Source: Myxococcales bacterium
GTDB lineage: Bacteria; Myxococcota_A; Polyangia; Polyangiales; Houyiibacteriaceae
Length of the DNA stretch: 5,001 nucleotides
Assembly: GCA_013002645.1 (NCBI GenBank)
Contig: JABDJF010000105.1
Location: 1-5,001 of the forward strand
Reading direction: 5' to 3'
The position numbers and the translations under genes are program-made. The notes under the pieces are model-generated. The model was given only the letters and a program-made list of their open reading frames with translations, was not told the DNA's origin and did no database searches. Positions 1-5,001 of the stretch are shown piece by piece. The first letter of the stretch is position 1, and the number at the start of each line of letters is the position of its first letter.

Positions 1-39
1 GTGCCAATCTGCAAGACAGCAACCACCGCAGATTGGCGC
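1..39. repeat. Perfect 10-bp inverted repeat, possible terminator hairpin
   Basis: Bases 3-12 (GCCAATCTGC) and 28-37 (GCAGATTGGC) are exact reverse complements separated by 15 bases. Read on the plus strand the stem can extend to 12 pairs through a T-G wobble and a G-C pair (bases 1-2 with 38-39). It lies about 125 bases downstream of the permease stop on the minus strand, a position that would suit a transcription terminator for the operon. The T-run that an intrinsic terminator needs would fall left of base 1 and cannot be seen. On the plus strand the stem is followed by GC-rich sequence, not T. The pairing is certain; the function is not. Confidence 0.5.
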
Positions 40-126
40 GCGCGCCGAGGCGAGGCTTGCCTGGTCACCGCCCCCAAGTCCGACCGACCAGATTTGCAAG
101 CCGAGCCGTTCGATGGAGGCCCGCGT

Positions 127-146
127 CGCGCCTTTTTTTTCGCGCC
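127..146. other. Eight-T tract between two CGCGCC copies
   Basis: Bases 133-140 are an unbroken run of T in GC-rich sequence, flanked on both sides by the direct repeat CGCGCC (127-132 and 141-146). A T-run could end a plus-strand transcript, but the sequence before it forms only a weak stem (AGGC at 117-120 with GCCT at 130-133), and no plus-strand gene is seen upstream. On the minus strand it is an A-run 24-31 bases after the permease stop, so it is not an intrinsic terminator for that operon. Function unknown. Confidence 0.25.
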
Positions 147-163
147 CCGCTATGAACGCGCCC

Positions 164-1162
164 CTATTCCAGCCGAATCCGCGGGTCCAGCGCGGCCACC
201 GCGATGTCCGCCAAGAGATTGCCAACTTGCACCGCTATCCCAAACATCAAGACGACGGCCATGATGACCGGCGCATCGAGAGATTCAATCGACTCGATCG
301 TGAGCAGCCCGAGGCCTGGCCAAGCGAAAATTTTCTCGGTGATGATCGCGCCGCCCACCAGGAACGGCAGGCTCAAGCCGATCAGGGTCGCGATCGGAAG
401 CAGCGCGTTGCGGACGGCGTGCTTGAGCACAACCTGTCTCATCGGCATGCCCTTGGCTTTTGCGGTTCGAACGTGGTCGTGTCTCAGCGTTTCGATGAGC
501 TCGCCGCGCATGACCCGGGCATAGGTCGCTGCGCCCGCGATTGCGAGAATCAGCGCCGGCAGAAGCGCGTGATAGATGTGATCGAGCGGGTCGACCCCGT
601 AACCTCCGAAGGGGAACCAACCCAGGAGGAACGCGAAGAGCAGGAGTGCGATCGGGCCGGTCACATACGTAGGGAGGCTGATGCCGATGAAGGTGGCGAA
701 CATGATCGCGGTGTCTGACCAACGATTGCGCCGAAGCGCTGCGATGATTCCCGCCGTCAGCCCGATGACCAACTCGAACAAGACGGCGAGCGAGGCGAGG
801 AGGAGGGTGCGCGGGAGGCGGTAGCCGATGACGTTGGCCACCGACTCGTGATGGGAATAGGACTCGCCGAGATCTCCCTGCAGAATCCCGCAAAACCCGC
901 GGGCGCCATCTTCGCGCAAGTACTTCGGCGAATCCTTGCGGATGCAGGGCATCAGGCCGAGGTAGCTCATGAACTGTTCGGGCACGGGCCGGTCCAAGCC
1001 CTTTTTGGCCTTGAAGTCCGCGATCTGCTCGGCCCTGGCCAGCGGCCCGAGGATCGTCACTGCTGGGTCGCCAGCTACGAAGATCAAGAAGAAGACGAGG
1101 GTGACGACCGACATGACCACGAGCACCCCCCAAACGGCGCGCTGCACGATGAACCGCATCAT
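164..1162 (-). CDS. ABC transporter permease, DppB/OppB type (peptide/nickel importer family)
   Basis: This 332-residue inner-membrane protein should form one half of the translocation channel of a peptide-type ABC importer. Visible features are an N-terminal membrane helix (about 5-30) ending in the family-typical GDPA, then a GLDRPVPEQF segment (55-64) and GDLGESY (96-102), followed by the permease core from about 115. The cytoplasmic EAA loop that contacts the ATPase is seen at about 224-255 (RTAKAKGM, then VLKHAVRNALLP). The C-terminus ends in the usual LDPRIR. Length is normal for the family. The periplasmic stretch at about 68-95 is longer than I expect and carries two cysteines (C73, C91). 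The first ATG overlaps the stop of the binding-protein gene as ATGA, with a GGGGG Shine-Dalgarno 7 bases upstream; a second ATG follows immediately. Peptide as substrate is inferred from family; dipeptides, nickel or sugars are possible. Confidence 0.93.
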   Translation of the reverse strand: MMRFIVQRAVWGVLVVMSVVTLVFFLIFVAGDPAVTILGPLARAEQIADFKAKKGLDRPVPEQFMSYLGLMPCIRKDSPKYLREDGARGFCGILQGDLGESYSHHESVANVIGYRLPRTLLLASLAVLFELVIGLTAGIIAALRRNRWSDTAIMFATFIGISLPTYVTGPIALLLFAFLLGWFPFGGYGVDPLDHIYHALLPALILAIAGAATYARVMRGELIETLRHDHVRTAKAKGMPMRQVVLKHAVRNALLPIATLIGLSLPFLVGGAIITEKIFAWPGLGLLTIESIESLDAPVIMAVVLMFGIAVQVGNLLADIAVAALDPRIRLE

Positions 1163-2892
1163 GGGGCCACCCCCTCTTCGTAGATGGCCTGGCTGACCCG
1201 TCTCCTCGGGAGATCGAGCCAGATGTTTCGGTATTCGTTCAGCCAGACCGGGTGCGGACGGAAGCCCTTCACGTACGGCTGCCAGGCGAACATGTCGACC
1301 GCGTACGAGATAAACGCCCAGGGTGCGTCATCGGCTAGGATCGCGTTTGCCTCGGCATAGAGCGCGAGGCGTTTTTCGCGGTCGACCTCGGCGCGCGCCG
1401 AGTCGAGGATCGCGTCGAGCTTCGGGTTCCGGTAGAAGGAGCGGTTCTCGGAGTTCACCGGATGGATCGATCGGCTGTGGAATAGGATGTCCATGAAGTT
1501 CGAAGGATCCGGGAAGTCCTGATGCCAGCCCGTGAAGGCGGCCTGCGCGACCCGTGGTTTCCCGGTTTCCTTCAGGTAAGTCGCAAACGACACCATCTTC
1601 AGCTCGATTTCGATTCCAATCTCTTTCAGATCTTGTTGGAAGAGCTGCGCCCCTCGAACGTCCCCTTCGCCCCTCACCCAGAGGGTGATCGGCTCGCTCA
1701 GACCGTCGGGAAAACCCGCCAGGCGCATTTCTTCCTTGGCTCTCGCGAGGTCGAACCGCTGCCTCGTGGGCAGGTCGGGATCGTAGGGGGCGAGCATGGG
1801 AGGCAAGACCTGGCTCGCCGCTAGCACCTCCCCCGGGTTGAGGCGCTCGAGCTTCGAGCGGTCGATAGCGAACGCGACGGCGCGACGCACGTGGACGTTG
1901 TCAAACGGAGGGAGCTCGCAGTTGAGCCCGATCGCATAGACCGCGGGGCTCGGAACTTCCGCTCGATAGGGAGCCCAGGCCTTGGACTCCCGTATGAACA
2001 GCCTGTTCACCTTGCTCGGCCGGTGAATGACGTCGAGGTCGCCGTTGCGGAAGCGCGCGCTTGCGACGTCGGGCGAAATGTTCTCGAGGAAGACCATGCG
2101 ATCGACGCGCGCCCGCGGAGCCCAGTAGTCGTCGAAGCGATCGAGCTCGACCTGGACGCCCCGCTCCCAGCGCGAGAACGCAAAAGGCCCGGCGCCGACC
2201 GGATGACGTCCAACCGCATCAGGGCCTTCCGTCGCTTCGAGCTTCTCGACGTGCTCTTTCGCAAGCGGGTAGGCGAAGGGCATGGCAAGCGCGTTTAGGA
2301 ACGTCTGGTCCGCTTCGTCGAGCTGGAACTCGAGCGTCTTGTCGTCGATGACGCGGATGCCTTCGATGCGTTCGGCCTCTCCGCGGTGGTAGGCAGGCGC
2401 GCCCACAATCGACTTGTAGAACGGGTAACCCGGTGAGCCGGTCGCCTCTGATAGCAGGCGATGCAGCGACCAGGAGATGTCGTGCGCCGTGATCTCGCGG
2501 CCGTTGTGAAACTTGATGCCATCCCGAAGCTCGAAACGAAAGGCCCGACCCGCGTCGGACACCCTGGGCAGCGCCGCAGCGAGGCTTGGAATCATGTTGC
2601 CGTCATAGTCGTAGTCGAGCAGGCCGTCGTAGAGCAGACGGCAAGCGGCGGTCGAAAGGGTGTCGTACGCGAAGTGCGGGTCGAGCGTGTGGATGTTGCT
2701 GCCGGCCGAAAAGACGAGCGTCCCGCCCGACTGCGGGGACTGGTGCTCGGCGCCGACGAATCGCGGGCCGATGGGCGCCTTTGGAAAGTGAGTGACGACC
2801 CAGCCGAGAAGTAAGGCAGCCACCAGAACCGCGATGCCGCCCGAGAGCCATCGGGCAGGGCGCCGGCGCTCAGTCTTTGGGGTCGAACGCAT
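1159..2892 (-). CDS. ABC transporter substrate-binding protein, family 5 (DppA/OppA-like), membrane-anchored
   Basis: A 577-residue extracytoplasmic solute-binding protein. It has a basic N-terminus (ERRRPARW), one hydrophobic segment at about 17-34, and then the mature fold starting at GGTLVFSAG (56-64). Family-5 landmarks include YDGLLDYDYDG (88-98), ELRDGIKFHNGREITAHDISW (121-141), VGAGPFAFSRWE (232-243), DNVHVRRAVAFAIDR (331-345) and GWHQDFPDPSNF (455-466). In that last motif D460 sits where DppA has the aspartate recalled to bind the peptide amino group. No lipobox cysteine and no clear AxA cleavage site follow the hydrophobic segment, so an uncleaved anchor is likely. I chose the ATG at 2892, not one 33 bases further upstream, because GGAGAAGGG lies 7 bases before it. 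It overlaps the upstream permease by 23 bp and the downstream one by 4 bp. Peptide-like substrate is inferred; the exact ligand cannot be read. Confidence 0.92.
   Translation of the reverse strand: MRSTPKTERRRPARWLSGGIAVLVAALLLGWVVTHFPKAPIGPRFVGAEHQSPQSGGTLVFSAGSNIHTLDPHFAYDTLSTAACRLLYDGLLDYDYDGNMIPSLAAALPRVSDAGRAFRFELRDGIKFHNGREITAHDISWSLHRLLSEATGSPGYPFYKSIVGAPAYHRGEAERIEGIRVIDDKTLEFQLDEADQTFLNALAMPFAYPLAKEHVEKLEATEGPDAVGRHPVGAGPFAFSRWERGVQVELDRFDDYWAPRARVDRMVFLENISPDVASARFRNGDLDVIHRPSKVNRLFIRESKAWAPYRAEVPSPAVYAIGLNCELPPFDNVHVRRAVAFAIDRSKLERLNPGEVLAASQVLPPMLAPYDPDLPTRQRFDLARAKEEMRLAGFPDGLSEPITLWVRGEGDVRGAQLFQQDLKEIGIEIELKMVSFATYLKETGKPRVAQAAFTGWHQDFPDPSNFMDILFHSRSIHPVNSENRSFYRNPKLDAILDSARAEVDREKRLALYAEANAILADDAPWAFISYAVDMFAWQPYVKGFRPHPVWLNEYRNIWLDLPRRRVSQAIYEEGVAP
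1163..1177 (-). promoter_or_regulatory. Ribosome binding site of the DppB-type permease, able to pair with CCCC
   Basis: On the minus strand GAGGGGG is followed by TGG and CCCC directly before ATG. The G-run (1170-1174) serves as Shine-Dalgarno but can also pair with CCCC (1163-1166) in a short four-pair hairpin. Since ribosomes finishing the binding protein run through this site, it fits translational coupling. The pairing is visible; the regulatory effect is inference. Confidence 0.4.
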
Positions 2893-3724
2893 CCCGCAGC
2901 CCTTCTCCAAAGAGGTTGAAGCCAAAGACGGCCATGCTGATCAGCACGGCCGGGTAGACCGTGAGCCGGGGCAGGCCAAGAAGCAGCGACTGACTCTCGT
3001 TGAGCATCGAACCCCAACTTGCCGTCGGGGGCCGGACGCCCAGGTTCAAAAACGAGAGTGCGCTTTCCGCGATGATCATGCGTGCCACCATGATCGTCGC
3101 GATCGCAATGATCGGCCCGATGACGTTGGGCAGGACGTGCCGCGCAAGGATTCGAACGTGACGTAGGCCGAGGGCTCGGGCAGCTTGGATATAGTCGAGC
3201 TCCCGCGCCTCCATCGTCTTGGCGCGGGTGACGCGGGCGAGGGTGGTCCAGGAAAGAACCCCCAGCACGATGCAGATCGTCCATATCCCAGGTGCGTCGA
3301 AGACGCGCTGCATGACGATGGCGATCAAGAGAAAGGGCATCGAGAGCACCACGTCGACGAGCCGCATCAGAAAGGTGTCGGTGCGACCGCCGACGTAGCC
3401 AGAGAGTAGGCCGAGGGCGACTCCGATGAGCACGGCGAGCGCGGTGGCGAGATAGGCCACGAGCATCGAGACCCGGGCTCCGTTCAGGAGTCGGCTCAGC
3501 TCATCCCGGGCGAGTATGTCGCCGCCGAGCCAGTGGCCCGGTTCGACGCCTGGGCCGGCCGGGAGTCCGTTGGCCAGCAGAAGGCTGTCGGTGAACTGCT
3601 CGACCGGATCGTACGGCGCCAGCCAGGGACCCAAAAGGCCCAGCGCAGTCACCGCGATGACAAGGAACAGGCCGACCAGAGCCCCCTTGTTCCGCCGAAA
3701 TCGTCGAAACGCCCGTGAATCCAT
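2870..3724 (-). CDS. ABC transporter permease, DppC/OppC type (peptide/nickel importer family)
   Basis: First gene of the minus-strand operon; a 284-residue inner-membrane permease that should pair with the DppB-type subunit. It begins with the typical RRFRRNKGALVGL (7-19) before the first membrane helix (about 16-33), which is followed by APYDP (36-40). The family signature that usually reads LGTD-LGRD-LSRL-GAR appears at 66-84 as LGGD, ILARD, ELSRLL and NGAR, so the usual T and G are replaced. The core membrane helices follow, with the ATPase-contacting EAA loop at about 172-203 (DYIQAARALGLRHVRIL, then LPNVIGP). The C-terminus NLFGEGLRDAFDPK is the standard ending. Length is normal. No alternative start lies upstream before an in-frame stop at 3761-3763. 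The region before the ATG contains CCTCCC but no Shine-Dalgarno, which is odd for an operon's first gene. Its stop lies inside the binding-protein gene. Confidence 0.94.
   Translation of the reverse strand: MDSRAFRRFRRNKGALVGLFLVIAVTALGLLGPWLAPYDPVEQFTDSLLLANGLPAGPGVEPGHWLGGDILARDELSRLLNGARVSMLVAYLATALAVLIGVALGLLSGYVGGRTDTFLMRLVDVVLSMPFLLIAIVMQRVFDAPGIWTICIVLGVLSWTTLARVTRAKTMEARELDYIQAARALGLRHVRILARHVLPNVIGPIIAIATIMVARMIIAESALSFLNLGVRPPTASWGSMLNESQSLLLGLPRLTVYPAVLISMAVFGFNLFGEGLRDAFDPKD
2900..2908 (-). promoter_or_regulatory. Ribosome binding site deciding the start of the binding-protein gene
   Basis: On the minus strand GGAGAAGGG ends 7 bases before the ATG at 2892. It lies inside the last codons of the upstream permease gene. 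It supports the inner ATG over the one at 2925 and points to coupled translation. Confidence 0.7.
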
Positions 3725-3838
3725 GCGCTTGCTGGGAGGTACTGGGTTCGCGGGATCTCGTCAATTTCCGCCCCGCTATGCGATCTCATGCCTTTACTCG
3801 CGATCTAAGAATCACGGAAATACGCCCCAGATCACGAC

Positions 3839-3868
3839 AAGTTACCAATAAAAAATGAGCAATTCCAA
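3839..3868 (-). promoter_or_regulatory. Weak candidate promoter for the transporter operon
   Basis: On the minus strand TTGGAA (3863-3868) and TAACTT (3839-3844) are 18 bases apart in the AT-rich half of the divergent region, about 115 bases upstream of the first permease. The -10 matches the sigma-70 consensus at only three positions. A closer TTGACG (3759-3764) has an even poorer -10. I see no better candidate; the true promoter may use another sigma factor. Confidence 0.2.
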
Positions 3869-3895
3869 GCATTTAGAAGTTATATCATTTTTGTG

Positions 3896-3925
3896 TTGAC
3901 CTAATTATTTTGAATGGAATACATT
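3896..3925 (+). promoter_or_regulatory. Candidate sigma-70-type promoter of the MerR-like gene
   Basis: TTGACC (3896-3901) is a near-perfect -35 box. TACATT (3920-3925), 18 bases on, matches the -10 consensus at four of six positions. The AT-rich sequence just upstream (about 3876-3893) resembles an UP element. The predicted transcript would start near 3931-3933, leaving a leader of only about 10 bases before the ATG at 3943. A second AT-rich hexamer, TATAAG (3929-3934), could be the real -10; it lacks a matching -35 but would give an almost leaderless message. Confidence 0.45.
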
Positions 3926-3926
3926 C
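3912..3926. promoter_or_regulatory. Small dyad overlapping the -10 region, possible operator
   Basis: GAATG (3912-3916) and CATTC (3922-3926) are inverted copies separated by five bases and overlap the -10 candidate. MerR-family proteins bind dyads between or across promoter elements and often control their own gene, so an autoregulatory operator is possible. The arms are short and could occur by chance in AT-rich sequence. A further pair, TTTGAAT (3909-3915) and ATTCAAA (3937-3943), encloses the same area. Confidence 0.25.
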
Positions 3927-3942
3927 GCTATAAGTTATTCAA

Positions 3943-4503
3943 ATGACTCTACCTAGCGGACATCGGCGAACAAATCGGGAATCCGAGGCCAGGACTTGGT
4001 CGGACGAGGAGCTCGAAGCGATCGAGCAGGCCCACGTCGAAGGGATGAGCGTCCAGCAGATCGTCGAGACCTTCACGGCGCGGGGCTCCCGGCTCACCGA
4101 AGCCACCTTCCGAAAGTACGTCCAGTTGGGGCTATTGCCGCGAAGCGTACGGGTAGGCCGCAAGGGCAAGCACCGCGGCTCGCAGGGCCTCTATCCGGCG
4201 ACCGCCGTTCGCCAGATCGATCACATCCGCCGCCTGATGCAGCAGGGGTTCACGATGGAGGAGATCCAAAAGGAGTTCCTCTTCGTTCGCGGCGACATCG
4301 ATGCGCTACGGCGCCAACTCCAGCGCGTGTACCAGGCGATCGAAAACGCCGTACACGAGCAGCAGCGCGAAGGAGCCGACGACGTGGGCGTCGGCGATGC
4401 GCTCAACGAAGTTCGCGAGCTCGGTGCGGAGCTCGTTCAGAAGCTCGAGGCCATCGAGCGGCGCCTGACGATGCGGGCCCGCATGGCGCGGGCAGCTGTC
4501 TAA
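3943..4503 (+). CDS. MerR-like helix-turn-helix transcriptional regulator with C-terminal coiled coil
   Basis: A 186-residue cytoplasmic DNA-binding protein. The MerR-type recognition region is at about 51-95: LTEATFRKYVQLGLLP stands for the family's 'R-YYE-GLLP' helix and is followed by a very basic wing (RVGRKGKHRGSQ, 70-81) and LYPATAVRQIDHIRRL. Ahead of it, residues 19-50 (WSDEELEAIEQ, GMSVQQIVETF) form an extra helical segment not found in short canonical MerR proteins. QGFTMEEIQ (101-109) is the usual second helical motif. From about 116 the chain is charged and heptad-like, with a likely coiled coil for dimerisation at 116-142 and 152-180. No cysteine is present, so metal or redox sensing of the MerR/SoxR kind is unlikely, and no effector domain is seen. 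The ATG lacks a Shine-Dalgarno. The next gene follows after 23 bases. Target and signal are unknown. Confidence 0.82.
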   Translation: MTLPSGHRRTNRESEARTWSDEELEAIEQAHVEGMSVQQIVETFTARGSRLTEATFRKYVQLGLLPRSVRVGRKGKHRGSQGLYPATAVRQIDHIRRLMQQGFTMEEIQKEFLFVRGDIDALRRQLQRVYQAIENAVHEQQREGADDVGVGDALNEVRELGAELVQKLEAIERRLTMRARMARAAV

Positions 4504-4510
4504 GGGATCT

Positions 4511-4522
4511 GAGGGGGAGAGG
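4511..4522 (+). promoter_or_regulatory. Ribosome binding site of the sigma-region-4-like gene
   Basis: The purine-rich GAGGGGGAGAGG ends four bases before the ATG at 4527, with GGGAG at a good distance. It lies in the 23-base gap after the MerR-like stop, which has no terminator, so the two genes are probably one transcript. Confidence 0.6.
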
Positions 4523-4526
4523 TGTC

Positions 4527-5001
4527 ATGGAAGACGCAGCAAGCGCAGAGGTTGTCGACAGGGAATCCAATCCGGACGAGGAACCGGAGTCACTTGCAGA
4601 CGCGCTCGACGAGCCGGGAACCGAGGAGCGCCGCGGTCGCAGGAAGCGCCGTTCGCGTGCCCGCGCGCGAACGATCTCGATTCGCCGATTGAGCAAGGCA
4701 GAGCTCAATCGGGGCCGCGAGCTCTATCCCGAAAGCGACTACTGGAAGCCGAAAAGCCGCTCGGAGTGCAAAGACATGGAGCGGCCGTGCCCCTTCGTCT
4801 CCTGCAAGTATCACCTCTACATCGACGTCCATCCGGTGCGCGGGTCGATCAAGCTCAACTTTCCGGACATCGAGATCTGGGAGATGACTGATACCTGCGC
4901 GCTCGATGTCGCTGACCGCGGGGGCATCACCTTAGAAGAGGTCGGGGAGATCATGAATCTCACACGCGAGCGTGTTCGACAGGTCGAGACGGCCGGGCTT
5001 G
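4527..5001 (+). CDS. Sigma-70 region 4-like DNA-binding protein with cysteine cluster (partial, C-terminus cut by window end)
   Basis: 158 codons are visible and the frame is open at the window edge. Residues 1-34 are strongly acidic; 35-48 are almost all arginine and lysine (RRGRRKRRSRARAR), probably disordered. A conserved-looking middle follows: RELYPESDYW (64-73), then C81, C88, C93 with H96 (RPCPFVSCKYHLYIDV, 86-101), and C124 in DTCALDVADRGG. These could form a zinc or iron-sulphur site. Residues 134-154 (TLEEVGEIMNLTRERVRQVE) match sigma-70 region 4.2, the helix pair that reads the -35 box, nearly residue for residue. No region 2 lies before it, so it cannot act as a complete sigma factor. 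Proteins of this type are, from memory, annotated as sigma-factor-like helix-turn-helix proteins in Myxococcota. It may bind DNA or the RNA polymerase flap; its role is unknown. Co-expression with the MerR-like gene is likely. Confidence 0.75.
   Translation, partial: MEDAASAEVVDRESNPDEEPESLADALDEPGTEERRGRRKRRSRARARTISIRRLSKAELNRGRELYPESDYWKPKSRSECKDMERPCPFVSCKYHLYIDVHPVRGSIKLNFPDIEIWEMTDTCALDVADRGGITLEEVGEIMNLTRERVRQVETAGL

Larger units (their letters stand above)
3841..3942. other. AT-rich divergent intergenic segment
   Basis: About 75 of these 102 bases are A or T by hand count, while the genes on both sides are clearly GC-rich. No gene is visible. The segment contains the rightward promoter candidate, an 8-bp inverted repeat (AAAAATGA at 3851-3858 with TCATTTTT at 3885-3892) and a shorter dyad at 3912-3926. 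The left half of the gap (3725-3840) is GC-richer and holds no clear element beyond a repeated 12-mer at 3769-3780. Confidence 0.7.

Noticed and set aside
1..163. Start of an ATPase gene downstream of the permease on the minus strand
   Set aside because: No ATG is present. A GTG at 67-69 opens a frame to the edge, but its residues do not resemble an ABC ATPase N-terminus and it crosses the inverted repeat.
1..264. Open frame on the plus strand beginning with GTG at base 1
   Set aside because: It runs through the inverted repeat and the T-run, overlaps the permease gene on the opposite strand, and its product is low-complexity with no recognisable domain.
113..1196. Several plus-strand open frames opposite the DppB-type permease
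   Set aside because: They are antisense to a clear permease with intact family motifs; their products are rich in R, A, D and H as expected for shadow frames in high-GC DNA.
2893..2925. Upstream ATG at 2925 as start of the binding protein
   Set aside because: It would add 11 residues and deepen the overlap with the permease gene, while a good Shine-Dalgarno sits 7 bases before the ATG at 2892.
3736..3764. TTGACG with TACCTC as a promoter for the transporter operon
   Set aside because: The -35 is good but the -10 matches only two of six positions, and the transcript would start about five bases before the ATG.
1522..3851. Plus- and minus-strand alternative frames across the binding protein and DppC-type permease genes
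   Set aside because: All lie within genes whose own frames carry full-length family signatures; none has a ribosome site with a recognisable product.
4403..4832. Minus-strand open frames opposite the sigma-like gene
   Set aside because: The plus frame carries the conserved cysteine segment and sigma region 4.2; the minus products are serine- and arginine-rich shadow sequence.

Overview
The window reads as high-GC bacterial chromosome. Base and codon use, the ABC-transporter genes and especially the two regulatory genes on the right suggest Myxococcota or a related former 'deltaproteobacterial' lineage. That placement is an inference from remembered family resemblance, not from a marker gene. 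No rRNA, tRNA, CRISPR array, insertion sequence or phage gene was seen.

Left two thirds (164-3724, minus strand): a compact three-gene operon for a peptide/nickel-type (Dpp/Opp) ABC importer. In transcription order it encodes a DppC/OppC-type permease, a family-5 substrate-binding protein with an N-terminal membrane anchor, and a DppB/OppB-type permease. The genes overlap by 23 bp and 4 bp, so they are probably co-transcribed and translationally coupled. The C - binding protein - B order is unusual, and no ATPase gene lies in the window. The substrate-binding protein should deliver an oligopeptide-like ligand to a channel formed by the two permeases; the ATPases must be encoded to the left of the window or elsewhere. 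Bases 1-163, downstream of the operon, hold no convincing gene. They contain a perfect 10-bp inverted repeat at the very edge (a possible terminator) and a run of eight T.

Middle (3725-3942): a divergent intergenic region. Its right half (3841-3942) is about three quarters A+T by hand count, in sharp contrast to the GC-rich genes. It holds a plausible sigma-70-type promoter pointing right, small dyads that could be operators, and only a weak promoter candidate for the transporter. Neither flanking gene has a good Shine-Dalgarno sequence.

Right (3943-5001, plus strand): two genes, probably one operon. The first is a MerR-like DNA-binding protein with an atypical long N-terminal segment and a C-terminal coiled coil. 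The second, cut by the window end, has an acidic then very basic N-terminus, a cysteine cluster, and a near-canonical sigma-70 region 4.2 helix-turn-helix without a sigma region 2. This pair is the least conventional part of the window: it looks like a regulatory module whose target is unknown and may or may not be the divergent transporter.
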